A DNA stretch of 64,000 bases from Papilionanthe hookeriana x Papilionanthe teres (Eukaryota > Streptophyta > Magnoliopsida > Asparagales > Orchidaceae): contig CM040432.1 of the NCBI GenBank assembly GCA_022702705.1, forward strand, positions 44,356,540 to 44,420,539, read 5' to 3'. The notes beneath the pieces were generated by a model. It was not told where the DNA came from and did no database searches. It was given only the letters and a program-made list of their open reading frames with translations. The translations under genes and the position numbers were made by a program. Shown piece by piece: positions 26,351 to 38,545 of this stretch (within the stretch, counting starts at the first letter, position 1; each line of letters opens with the position of its first letter).

Positions 26351-26765
26351 CACCACACCTCTCAGCCATGAAAGGTGCTGAACCTAACCTTAAGGAAACT
26401 CTGCCAAAATCACTCCATAACTCCTCCTAGCCAAGAGAAGCTCATCCCCACTGTTCTCCTATCCTGAATCCCCCCAGCTGAGCCCAATTTCTCAGCTAAA
26501 AATCAGGCCAGAAACAGGACACTCCCCAATTCTTCACGAAATCCAAATTAACTCCTCTCACACCTTCACCAGAGGTAGAGATGGAGTTCCCCAATGAAAG
26601 TCCCCTCTCCAGACCACCCAGTTGTTCCAGGCTCCAAGCTTTGTGATCGGGCCAGGTGGAAATCAAGTCTAGGCATTTCACCACAGCTCCAAACTTCATC
26701 CCTAGCCTCCTTGGACTCCAACGAACGTGTCGAGCATCTCTGATTGAGGCTTCACTTCTCAGAGC

Positions 26766-26775
26766 CAAGGTATGG
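26766..26775 (+). promoter_or_regulatory. Candidate 5' splice site in LTR D
   Basis: CCAAG|GTATG with GT at 26770-26771. The GTATG is kept although the flanks differ from the other LTRs. Confidence 0.45.
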
Positions 26776-29700
26776 ACTCTTCCTTCCTCCCGAGCTTCTG
26801 TGAATTTTCCATTTAGTTTAGCTTAATTTCATGGCATGTTAACAGTATGGATGTGTTCGTCTTCTCAAGACGAATACATAAAGCATAAGAACTCGAAAAT
26901 CCATTGAGAACTGAGGGAGATATTAGGGTTAGAAGGTCGACGGTCACGGGTGTACACCAGTCTGAGACGATGATCAGTCGACGTCCGATTGCGCTTGTAT
27001 CGAACGAACGACGCAGATGGCGTCAGACGAGGAGATGGAACGTGAACCGTGGACCACGTGGCAGCTGAGTCAGATGGCGGCGCCGAACCAGAAGACGACG
27101 CTTGGAGTTCGATCCGTTGTAGGTTGATGCGGCGCCGACGTGGATAAGTAGGAAAATAGGATTTTCTGATTTAATTAAATAGCAAGAACCTAAAAAATTC
27201 ATATCTTTGCATAGAAAAATCACAAAAATGAAAGAAAAATACCCTCTTACTCAGTGAACAGAGGAGAATAATGTGAAAAAAGAATTGAGTTAATTTGATG
27301 AGTATTTTATTTTTAATTGGTTATTTACTCATTTTGGTATTTCAATTCTCCATTTTCATAGACATTTCACCATGGCATGAGACCATAGGGCTTTTGAAGC
27401 CTCTGACTTGGGGAACATTCCCTGAAATTTTCAAGGTCAGAGGCCATCTCTATGACAAGTTATGTATTTTTCAAGTTCATGACACTATTTTTGATATTTT
27501 AATTCCAAAAATTAGCATGTTGCTTAGAAAATTCTAGAAAAAATTGGTGAAGATCCTTATGACTAGAGAACCCTACGATAATTATGGTTTGAGTTAATCC
27601 ATAAAGGATAATCATAATTGGCCTAATCACTCTAAATTGAACTTTAATTAATTAGAATTAATCAAACATTAAAATGACTTGAAAATAATTCTCCACTGAT
27701 CTTTAGGATCAGGGGAACCTCACATAAAAATTTGAACTCAATTGGAAATGTTTAACCCTATTAAATGGATTAATTAAGCCACATAATCAAAATTAAACAT
27801 TAAAAATTCATAACTCCAAGAAAAACATTTCAAAAATTCACCAAATTGATTGTGGGACTTCTCTGATATCAGAGGAGTCTAAGAAAATAGAATTGAAATT
27901 TTCTAAAAATTTTCATTTTTAAACATATTTTAATATTTTTAATAATTAAAATATAATAAAAATTACAAAAATAATAAAAATCATAAATAGGCCATATTTG
28001 GTCTCCTAATCACTTAGGAACCAATCAAAAACTTTTCCTTAGTCTCTAGGTTAAGATATTTAATTTCAAAGCGTTAAAATAATTTTTTGAATTAAAAAAA
28101 TTTATTTTCTAGCCTTCCAACTAAATTAATTCTAGTAAATCAAAGAAAAATCATAAAAATATAAAATTTATTTCTCTAAACTCCTTGAGGTCAGAGAGAT
28201 TTAAGAAAATTATAAAATCCATTTTTCAACTTTATTTTTATTTTATAATTAATTAATACTCGAAAACTTAAAATAATTATAATAAATAAAATTTATTTTA
28301 AAAAATCACCAAAATTGGTCCAAGTGGTCCTCTGGTCAATAGGAACATCCCATAATTTTCTTAAAGACAGAAACTTTACCTTGGTCATGTTGGTGAATTT
28401 TCTTTGAAAACCCATATTTTCCATTAAAAATAATTATATGAATTAATTAAATTCAAAAAATCACATTTTCTCATCTAATGTCTTAATTGACATGTGTGTG
28501 AAGTGGCATAAAAATTTTAAGTTCATTTAAGCTTTATTTAATGAGTTATAAAATAAATAGGCTTAAAGGGGCATAAAGGTAATTAAAAGATTTTAACCCC
28601 TAATTAAAAGTTTAGGTTTAATCAAAATGGGGGTAAAATATCTGATTTTAATTTTCTCTTAGATGATTGGAACTTTGGGAAATCAAAGGGTAGGAACCCA
28701 TTAATCACTTTAATAAACCAAAAATGAAACTTTAATTAATGAAATAATTTAAATTTTGGAAGATTAATTCAAATTATATTTTTAAAATGGGGATATAATT
28801 TAAGAGGACACTAATTCTTTAATTTAAAAATCCCTAAATAAACAACTTAATAATATTTAACTCTTAAACTTAAGAGGATAAGTGGAATTAATAATAAAAT
28901 GATTAAAAGTAAATAATTCTTAATTTAATTAAAACCTACATCATTAAATAATTTAATAATTGATTAAAGCCAAAAATGTTAAATAATTAAAACTAATTTA
29001 AAATCATTTCAAAACAAACTTAAATCAAATTTGCAAATTTTAAATAATTTTAAGACAACTTACCTTAAAACATAATGTAAAAACTAAACTAATTAATATA
29101 ATTAATTTAAATTAAATCATCAAAATTTAATAAATAATTTGAACACCTCTTTTGACCTATGTTAATCTAAAAAATTAAATTAACTTAAAATATTGATATA
29201 ATTTATAAAAGGTTTAACTTAAATTAATCAAACACCATTCCAAACTTAAAAATCATTGATTAAAATTTCATAATTAACTCACATTAAAGTAAATCATCAA
29301 GTTTAATTTCAAATCATTAAAATCTTTAACAAATTAACTTGCCCCTCAAAGCTTTAAATTATTATAAGTATTAAATGAAGCGTTAAGTGAAATTCCACTT
29401 CACTCATAGGATAATCAAACATCCTAATTCACTAAGCAAGGGAATAAAACTTAACTAAACCCTTGGATGATTAATTCACCTGTGTAATTAAATTCACTTG
29501 GACTCAAGACTGTCCCAGAGGTATTGGAAAGATGTTTAGGATTTGTTCTAAGCACTTCCTCAATACGATGGGTAGTTTTAAAGAACAATTGAAAATAATA
29601 GTTCTTTGGCGAAGAAAATAATCCTTAACCAAAATCAAGAACCTAGATGTCATTGGAAATGACTAGCTATAGGATTAAGATTCTGGTAGACAACCAAAAC

Positions 29701-31289
29701 CCTTCCTTTAGTCTTTACCTAGATACTTGTTGAAATATTTAAATGCTTTAATATGTGCTTTAAAGTGTAGCTTGGAATGACGGGAAGACTCTTCAGGTAC
29801 GCTTTTATGTTATTGCAATTTACTTTATTGCATTTTCTTTACCTACACTGCACTTTACTTTTCTTGCATGTTAAACAAGAATATTGCACGAAAACCAAAA
29901 CTTTTAGTATAGTCCCTGAACTGAAACCAAAAGTAAATTAAAAGTCACAACAACATAAAATTCACCACCCCAACATTTCAAAATATAAAACAACTCAAAA
30001 TTTAATAACAAATAGAACAACAAAACTACAACTTTAACTAAATTAAAACGTCTTATTGGATGATCGGGAATACCTCGGATGATGTAACCTAAGTGTTGCT
30101 AAAGGATTTCCCACGGTCTAAATGAAAGTGTGGAACTCATTCAGTTGAGTTTAGCAAATTCATCTGGACTAAGTGAATCCGATAAAAATGACGATGCCGG
30201 AAGGATGAAACCGTGGGATCTTAACCGGTGTTGTTATATAAACTTTAAGATTTCCCTAATAAAACATTAAAGACATTTGGATTTTAAGATTTATCTAAAT
30301 CAAAACACTTCTCTCATCCTTTGATTTATGACTTCTAAAACTAAACCTCTGCAACAATAAGGAGCTTGGAGCATAGTGGGCAGCTCGACCATCGTCATCA
30401 GCAAAACTCGGGTCTACATCAGCAAAACCTTTCTTAGAATTAAATAACCATGCCGTAGGATTTTGAGGTAGTTTTCCTAGTGCAACATAAACCCTCAACT
30501 TTTGTTCGGCATTTGCATAATCATGTTATGCAAATTAAGCCCTAACCGGTCTGAGAACTCTGAGGTAGTTGTTCGGTACGACATAAGCCCTCACATCTTC
30601 GAGGCTACTTGTGTGATTATATCATATAAGCATAAGTCCTATTTAATTAAAATTGGCGAGATTGAAACATTAAATAACTCCCAAATTGAAGCCAAATAAT
30701 AGGATAGTTTGGAAAGTTGCAAGGATTCTTCTTGGATCCTCAACTTCTCCTACCTCTCTTCCATGGGACTCCAAAATAAACTGTTCCAAATTTGAGCTAA
30801 CCCCTTTTGAAATTGCAAAATTCAATCCTTTCAGAACCTTAAACTTTGAAATTCTTGAGAGCAAAATCACTGATCATTATTGAGAGTTTTCTTAAATGAT
30901 TCCCGTCATTTAAGATGTAATTAACTATAGGAGCTTGCCCTTATATGAAACTTTAAGAACCCAGGTAATATAAACCCTATTTAATTCATTTATATTAAGC
31001 AGGGGAACCTGTCGGCTTATAAAATTGGTTCACAGACCAAACGGATGTCACAAATCTTCTAGTTTATTTAATCGAGCCCCATCGTCAAGCAGTGTGTCTA
31101 TTCTTCGGGATAGATACACGGTTCGTGATGTGGTGCTCGTTAATATAAACTATTTGGGATGTGATATCAGTTTGATTTTATATCTTAAAATTTTCAAAAT
31201 TAAAATTATTTTTAAAATCAAATGCTATTTTCTAAATTATATGTACATTTAAATTAAATGTAAATTTAAAAATTTGCTGATAATTTCTG

Positions 31290-31612
31290 TTTGGCGACCC
31301 CTTTTGATACCTCTCCGAAGAGGCGAGGTAGACCCCCAATAGGTGTTAGCTTAGGAGCGGTACTTTGAGTTAAGAAATCCTACAAGATTTTCCCTTCCTT
31401 TCTAAGCTCTGGATTAGGTGCTTTACCCTCTCTAATCTCCTCTCATTTTTAACGAATACACTAACCTCCTATCAAACAAACTCTTTTCTAAATCATAAAT
31501 GCATAAATAAAACTTAAATAAATTTTGTTCAGACTCTTTTCAATTTCTTTCATTTCGTCCTGACGAAGGAAGCATAATTTAGGACTGATAATCGAAACTT
31601 GCCTTGCAGAAG
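31290..31612 (+). other. Leader of the older element with altered PBS region
   Basis: 'ttggcgacccc' at 31291 resembles the start of a Tat-type primer-binding site, but the following 'gctggg' part is absent. Compared with the minus-strand element, about 200 bp of leader is missing before 'gacccccaatag' (31331). Near 31308-31330 a small inverted repeat (acctc...gaggt) is retained. A 'cttgcag' acceptor-like site precedes the ORF1 ATG. Confidence 0.5.
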
Positions 31613-32795
31613 ATGTCTACCTCGAAGCTGATTTTCTCCTTTACCAATGGACTTGACTTAGCTGTCTACAAGGATGAACAGCCTGACAATGGGATCATCC
31701 GTTTTGGACAAGGGTTCGATAACATGGACGTTAGGTTTACCGATGTTACTCTTTTCGCACTAATGAACAAAGTGCCTGAGACTGAGGTGCCTATGACTGA
31801 GTTTAACCTGAAGTCGACTCAAGAGTTCCCTCCCCTGCAGAAGGCCCCAGTTGAAAGGAACACTGCTGTTCATAGGAGGTTGACTGCTACCCCCAGAACT
31901 GTCGTCTCTACCCCTATCAGTTTGGTCATTACTGCACCTACCCCGGTTCTCCTCAAACTAAAAGGAAAAGAAGTACAAGTCGGTTATGAGCCCGTCACCG
32001 TGGAGGGTTCGGACTTCGCCGCGATACCGTCCGTTTTCGAGATGAGGTCCGGTTCGAAGTATAGGCCCTTAACCCGGACACTGAGAGGAAGAATAAAACA
32101 GGATGTTTGCTAAGATCAGGAAGGTCAGAGAAGCTGAAGCCGCCTGTCTTGAAGAAATCCCTGAAGTGAAAGAGGAAGAACTGCCAGAATACTCACCACT
32201 GTTGGAAGGAAATAGATTCCATCCTCTCTCTGCTGAATTTGATGAAGTAGATGCCGGAAAGATCATCACCGCGTTACCCCGACCTGCATATTACAGTGAC
32301 CGTAAGAAGAAGAATAGCAAGGCTACACCGCTTACCCAATTGCGTGCGATAGTCGAAAAATTAGCCAGAAAAGAAGGATGTTCTGTATCAGAGATTCTGA
32401 GAAGAATCGGACGAGTGCCACTTAAGTCCCGCCTCGATCCGCAAGTAGAGCATGCTACTGTCCCTGAAAGATCGAAGAAAAAGGTCCGAGCTAGCAAGGG
32501 AGGCTCACCCATTGTTGTATCAGGTCTTCATATTAAGGAGGACACCACCTACTTAAGCACGGCCGACAGACCAGCTGGTCCTAGGCCTTCTGCTATGAGA
32601 AGGATGGTGTGGCGACCTATTATTACCAAACCAATACCAGCAGAATGTTCTGGAAAGAGAAGTCTCGCTGAAGATCCCAGATCTGAAGAAAGTAGCGCAG
32701 TAAAAGAAACTCCTGAAAGAGAGGTTCAACAGTCGTCTCCTGACAACCATGAGATCATTCAGAAAAGGCCACTTGAGGATATCATAGGCAACTAA
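31613..32795 (+). pseudogene. ORF1 of the older element (unknown function)
   Basis: ATG at 31613, chosen because the homologous protein at 56013 starts at the same place. N-terminal KLIFSFTNGLDLA, NGIIRFGQGF, then a Pro/Thr-rich linker, a basic part, EEIPEV, and RLREK-like basic C-terminal half with SEILRRIGRVP. It ends KRPLED at 32795, as in the other copy. One frameshift near 32105 (the first frame stops at 32111-32113). Ogre-type Tat elements carry an extra ORF upstream of gag whose role is unknown, and this matches by position. About 394 codons in all. Confidence 0.75.
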
Positions 32796-32797
32796 AA

Positions 32798-34433
32798 ATG
32801 GACATCCGACGGCTAGCAAGAGAAAGAGGAGAAGAATCAAGGGACGAAGTGGATTCGTCAGAATTCATGGATGAAGAGTATGCTGAGGTCAACATGGTTG
32901 AGACACGAGCATCGTCAGCTTCGCAGGGAGTTCCGCCAGCTTAGAAAGAGATGAGCCAGAGTTAATGAGAGCACAGCTTCGGGAAAGAGATGATATGATT
33001 TCCCAGATGGCGAGAAGGATGGAAGAGATGGCTGCCGCCTTAGCCACTCTCCAGAGTCAGGCCCAGCCTCAGAAAGAAATTCCCCCGGAGGTCATCCATA
33101 TTACAGATGGAGGAAAAGAGATTACATCTATTGACGGAGATTATCAGCTGAAGAAAGATTCTGCACAGAACATGATTCCCGAAAAGGATATTAAGAGCTT
33201 GGTAGAACAACAGGTGCGAGAAGCCTTAGCTTAGGCCAAGAGTAGAACATCTATTCAGACGGGTAGACCTTATCCTAAAGAATTTGATGCAGTCCAATAC
33301 TCGAAGGGCTTTGTACCACCTCTGTTTAAGACTTTCGATGGAACGGGAAACCCCCAGCAACATGTCACACATTTTCGTGCCAGTTGCTGCAATGCCGACG
33401 GGAGCGACGCTTTGCTTTTCCGACAGTTCGTCAGCAGTTTGTCAGGGATCGCCTTCGAGTGGTATGCAGAATTGCCGAATGGATCAGTCAAGACTTTTGT
33501 AGAATTGGAAAATCTCTTCGTTAAGCGGTTGCCGGAGCTCAGCACCACATCACTATCGGAGATCTAGTGGTGGAGCGACAAAAACCGAACGAAACTTTGG
33601 TGGATTACATACTTCGATGGAGGAACTTGAGCATGAAGTGTGAACCACAGCTTCAGGAACAGCATGCAGTCGGTATCTTGCTTAAGAGTATCCATGGCCT
33701 GACAACACTTCTCCTTAAGGGATTCACCATTAAGACTTTTGAGAAGTTGCTTACAAAGGTCGGGAGCTTGCAGGAGGAAGCGAAACAGCTAAGTTTCATC
33801 GATAAGACCGATAAGCAGAAGCATGTAAAAGCTTTCGAGAAGAAAGCTGGGACCATCGCAGCAGTGGGCAAAGGTAAACAGCCAGTGCAAATATGGCTAG
33901 AGTGACCGCAGTCGAGTTATCAACCACTACAATAGACTTATCAACACCCTCAGCAGAATTTTCAGCCTCAGCAGAGTTTTCAACCTCAACCGAGTTATCA
34001 GTCGTCATGGTATGATCAGCCGCTGCCTCTTCCGCTCCGTCCCCTAAAGGAACTTTTGAACAAAGAATACCCCTTCAAGACTGATGCAGTGGCTAAAATG
34101 TTTCGCAGTTTGATGAAGAAGCCCGACTTTCAGTTGCCAGAGCCTAGGAAGCCCGAGGAAGTCGACAAGAAGGATCATCCAAACTACTGTCCCTACCACA
34201 GGATGCTCGGACATAAGATCAAAGACTGCTTCACTTTCAAGAACTGGCTGGAAGATAATATTCAGAGAGGGAGCATAACGATCCCAAAGGAATACATGAA
34301 GGAACCCCAAAAAAGAGGTTCCGTCAATGTTATCTCGACGGAGCTTATTGTTCTGATCGACCCGTACACGACCAACGATGGATGGAATACAGTTTGGACG
34401 AAGTCATCAAAGAAAATTTTGGATCACATCTAG
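32798..34433 (+). pseudogene. gag of the older element
   Basis: Either ATG 32798 or 32894 could start it. A coiled-coil-like segment (LRERDDMISQMARRMEEM, near 32977) precedes the capsid domain with FKTFDGTGNP (near 33325), WYAELPNGS (near 33460) and ERQKPNETLVDYILRWR (33570s). A Gln-rich stretch (33920-34010) and a CPYHRMLGHKIKDC zinc-knuckle-like motif (C-x2-H-x4-H-x4-C, near 34190) follow. Broken by stops at 32942, 33232, 33903 and 34431 and frameshifts near 32950 and 33535. Structural protein forming the particle and binding RNA. Confidence 0.8.
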
Positions 34434-34439
34434 ACCTCA

Positions 34440-35198
34440 TTGATCCGCGCTTCAACTCAAAGTTTGAAACCTGCCAAGCCGGCACTATCGCGAGCGATTA
34501 AAGAACCGCCGCAGGAGAAGGAGAAGATTGTGGAAGAAGAGAAGACTGAGGTTCTCAAGGGTAGACTAGGGGCTGCTTTTCCTATGATGGTTGTTTCTGA
34601 TTCAGGGGAGAAATTCCTCGAACCTCTGACTCTGTATGTTTATTTGCTCGCCCCGGTGGGATCTTACAATGATAAGAGTTATGGTGTTGGCTACGTTTTG
34701 ACTATTTTTAATAATTACGTAACTAACGACAACCAACCTAATCCTAATCTCGATTTTGATACGAATAAAGATTCTCAAATCATACAAAACCTAGATAACC
34801 ACGACGAAGAGGAGGACATTCACAAGGATGGCTATGAAAGTTCAGTAAGTGACGAGTCTATTTGTGAATTCCGAGGAGCTCTGATCATGATAGAGTTAGA
34901 ATTATCAGACGCCAAGGAAACTTTAGAAGAGCCAGTCGTTCCGATTCAAGAGGAGACACCGATAGATTCAGAGGAAATTACCGAAGTCAATCTAAGAAGA
35001 GGAAAGGTCCTACCTCCGAAATTGGGTCCAAAGGGCAAGGGAAAGCAGGCGGTTGCTCAGGAAGAGCCAACCCCAGCAGAAGAATTGCCCGTTCGGGATG
35101 AAATTGAACAGCCTTGTAACAAAGTGGACTATAATGTGCTAGCCCATCTTAGGAAGCTACCGGCCAAACTGAGCATCTGCAACGCTCTGATCCTGTGA
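34440..35198 (+). pseudogene. gag-protease linker of the older element
   Basis: Open for 252 codons. Lys/Glu-rich start, then a strongly acidic part (NHDEEEDIHKDGYESS, near 34800), EITEVNLRRGKVLPPKLGPK (near 34985) and finally KVDYNVLAHLRKLPAKLSI, which in this family lies just before protease. No catalytic domain recognised. Ends at a TGA where the minus-strand copy has Ser. Confidence 0.65.
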
Positions 35199-35973
35199 AA
35201 GGAGATGAGAGAATCTCTGGTCAAAGCCTTGCTCAGTGAAAGGACAGCGCGTGTTACCTTCACGGATGATGATTTACTACTTGGAACAGCAGATCACAAT
35301 TGACTGTTATACATTTCAGTCAGTATTGGAAAGTTCACACTCTCCAGGGTGCTAGTTGATCTAGGTGCATCAATTAATATAATTAACCTTCAAACGCTAG
35401 CCTATTTAGAGATTGATGCTCATGATCTCGAGGCAGACAAGATGATGCTAAGAGGCTTCAACCAGAAAGGAGAAAGAGCTCTTGGATCGATAACACTTTT
35501 AATGAAGATCGGTGAATTAGCCAGGACAACCACAAAGTTCCACATAATTGATTCAGAAACATCATTTAACGCTCTACTGGGCCAGCTATGGATCCATGAG
35601 AACTGGATGGTACCATCGTCTCTACACCAGTGTATAATGTACTATGAAGGAGGACAAGAATAGTGTATCAAAGGTGATTTGCAACCATTCTCCATGCATG
35701 AAATCAGAATCCACGAAGACGCAGCTTACTACGCACCCCCAAAGAAAATTGTCTTCTCCAGAAATGTCATACCAAATCAAGAAAAAGAAGCACGAGACGA
35801 CAAAGAACTCGAAATTCTTGTTCAACGAGCTTACTCACCACTCCCTTACGGCGAGATGGTGAAGGTTTCTCCAGAACTCGCACCTGAGGTCGAGGCCGGG
35901 GACGAGGTCGAAGAAGAAATGGTGGAACAGTTGAACAGAAGAAACCGGTCATCTATGTTGATTGGGAGAATAG
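35199..35973 (+). pseudogene. Aspartic protease region of the older element, cut by insertion
   Basis: LVDLGASINII at 35352-35384 carries the expected catalytic Asp (35358-35360), though the following residue pattern (D-L-G) is atypical. FNALLGQLWIHE (near 35570) is the second conserved half. A stop lies at 35302-35304 and another at 35661-35663. Frame is lost before the Arg-Gly-rich linker (35880-35915 in another frame). Interrupted at 35973 by LTR B. Confidence 0.75.
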
Positions 35974-38094
35974 TGTCGGCATTATTTTTAGGTTGAGTGT
36001 TGTATTTTTGAAAAGGAGGTCGCCTACAGAAATTGTCGGCAAAATTTAAATTTTAAATTTAATTTAAATATATATATAATTTAGAAAGTAGTATTTGATT
36101 TTGAAAATAATTTTTAATTTGAAAATTTTAAGATATGAAATCAAACCGATCTCACATCCCAAATAGTTTATATAAACGAGCACCACATCACAAACCGTGT
36201 ATCTACCCCGTAGAATAGACACACTGCTTGATGATAGGGCTCGATTAAATAAACTAAAAAATTTGTGACATCCGTTTGGTCTGCGAACCAATTTTATGTG
36301 CCGACAAGTTCCTCTGCTTAATATAAATGAATTAAGCAGGGTTTATATTACCTGGGTTCTTAAAATTCCCTATAAAGGCAAGTCCCTATAGTTAATTACA
36401 TCTTAAGTGACGGGAATCACCTAAGAAAACTCTCGGTAATAATCAGTAGTTCTGCTTTCAAGAATTTCAAAGTTTAAGTTTTCAAAGGATTGAATTTTGG
36501 AATTTCAATAGGGAATGGATCAAGTTTGGAATATTTTGTTTTGGGAGTTCAAAGGAAGAAAGGTAGGAGAAATCACAGATTTGAAGCGAGCTTTGGTAAT
36601 TTCTCAACTATCATATTGTTTGGCTTGGATTTAGAAAAGTCCTAATGTTTGTTTAATGTTTTGATCTTGCCAATTTTAATTAATATGGACTTATATTTGT
36701 ATGATAAAATCATATAAATAGCCTGGAAAATGTGAGGGTTTATGTCGTATCGGACGACTACCTCGGAATCCTAAGACCGCTTAGGGCTTAATTTACATGA
36801 CATAATCATGCAAATGCCTAACGAAGAGTTGAGGATTTATGTTGCACTAGGCAAACTACCTTGAAATCCTATGGCTTAGTTATTTAATTCTAAGAAAGTT
36901 TCGCTGAAGTAGACTCAGGTTTTGCTGATGACGATGGTCGTGCTGCCTACCATGCTCCGAGCTCCTTGTTGTTGCAGAGGTTTAGTTATAGAAGTCATAA
37001 ATCAAGAGATGAGAAAAGTGTTTTGGTTTAGAGAAAATCTTAATTTCCAAGTGTTTTTTATATTTTATTTAAAACAAATCTTAAAGTTGATTATAACAAC
37101 ACCGGTTAAGATCCCACGGTTCCATCCTTCCGCATCGTTATTTTAATTGGATTCACTTAGTCTAGATGAATTTGCTAAACTCAACTAAATGAGTTCCACA
37201 CTTTCATTTAGACCGTGGGAAATCCCGTTAGCAACACATAGGTTACATCATCCGAGGTATTCCCGATCATCCAACAAGACGTTTTAATTTAGTTGTAATT
37301 GCAGTTTTGTGTTCGTTTGTGATTAAATTCCGAGTTGTTTTATATTTTGAAATGTTGTGGCGGTGAATTTTATCTTGCAATGACTTTTAATTTAGTTTTG
37401 GTTTCAGTTTTAGGGACTCATCCTAAAGGTGTGGGTTTTCATGCAACTGATTGTTTATCATGCAAGAAAAGTAAAGTGCATTTGCAATAAAGTAAATTGC
37501 AAGAAAGTAAATTGCAATAAAATAAAAGCGTACCTGGAGGGTCTTCCCGTCATCCCAAGCTGCACTTAAACACAATTTAGAATATTTAAGCAAGTTCCTA
37601 GGTAAAGCTAAGGGAAGGGTTATGGTTTTTTACCATGTTCCTAATTCTATAGCAAGTCATTTCCTATGACGTCTAGGTTCTTGTGTTTTGGTTTGAGGAC
37701 GATTTTCTTCATCAAAGAACAATTAAATTCAATTATTCTTATAAACATCCTATCATATTGAGGAAGTGCTCAAGACGAGTCTTAAACATCTTTTCAATAC
37801 TACTAGGATTGTTTTAAGTCCAAATGGATCTAATCAATCATGTGAAGTAATCGTCCGAGGTTTAGTTAAGTTTTATTGTTATCTTACTCAGTGAACTAGG
37901 ACATTTGAATATCCTATGAGTGAAGTATCACTTCATTTAACGTTCTGTTTAGGAGTTATGATAACAAAAGCTTTCGAGGGCAAATTGATGTTCAAATGGT
38001 TTGTGATTTAATTTCAGTTAACGGGTTTAAATTTGGAATGATGTTTAAGTTGCTTTACATTTATTTTTAAATTCTTTATGTCTTAGGTGATGTT

Positions 38095-38545
38095 ATTTTT
38101 AATTTAATTTAACTTTAATTTAATTTAATTTGGTTTAGTTTTAATTTTAATTTAATTTAATTTGATTTGATTTTAATTTTAACTTGATTTTATTAATTTA
38201 ATTTAATTTAATTTAATTTAATTTAATTTAATTTGACATGCTTTAATTTAATTTAATTTAATTAATTTAGTTTAATTTGATTTAATTTAATATGTTTTAA
38301 TTTAATTTAATTTAATTTAATTTAATTTAATTTAAATTTAATTTAATTTAATTTAATTTAATTTAATTTAATTTAATTTGATTTAATTTAATTAAATTCA
38401 ATTTAATTTAATTTGTTTTAATTTAATTTTATTTAATTCAATCTAATTTAAATTTTAATTTAATTTTATTTTAATTTTAATTTAATTGAAATTTTATAAG
38501 GGTTTAATTTAAATAATTTAACTTTAATTTAATTTAATGATTAAG
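38095..38545. repeat. (AATTT)n tract in LTR B
   Basis: Pentanucleotide tract equivalent to those of LTR A, with fewer interruptions at 38330-38380. Confidence 0.9.

Larger units (their letters stand above)
24296..31306 (+). mobile_element. LTR D: 5' LTR of the older element
   Basis: It begins TGTTGACCTC, the reverse complement of LTR B's end at 43464, and is the inverted, collinear counterpart of LTR B for 7 kb. The 5' flank is 'caaat' (24291-24295). The U3 is C-rich on this strand (24780-26330). There is a TATA-like box at 26343 and a donor-like site at 26770. A GC-rich segment with hairpin lies at 26850-27150, then AT-rich sequence in which the pentanucleotide tract is strongly decayed (28800-29350). 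Its 3' end differs from B/C: after 'aatttctgt' it runs into 'ttggcgacccc' (31291-31301), and the last roughly 40 bp of the B/C-type LTR and its PBS are not seen. Confidence 0.85.
24296..35973 (+). mobile_element. Older Tat/Ogre-like element, 5' part, interrupted at 35973
   Basis: LTR D (24296 to about 31306), leader, ORF1, gag and protease in plus sense. Coding similarity to the minus-strand element is clear throughout (same ORF order, same motifs), but LTR D is far more diverged from B/C than B is from C, so this insertion is older. The reading is cut at 35973, just after codons for a 'VDWE'-like stretch in the protease-RT linker, by the LTR of the minus-strand element. Its RT, integrase and 3' LTR should continue right of the window. 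Confidence 0.85.
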
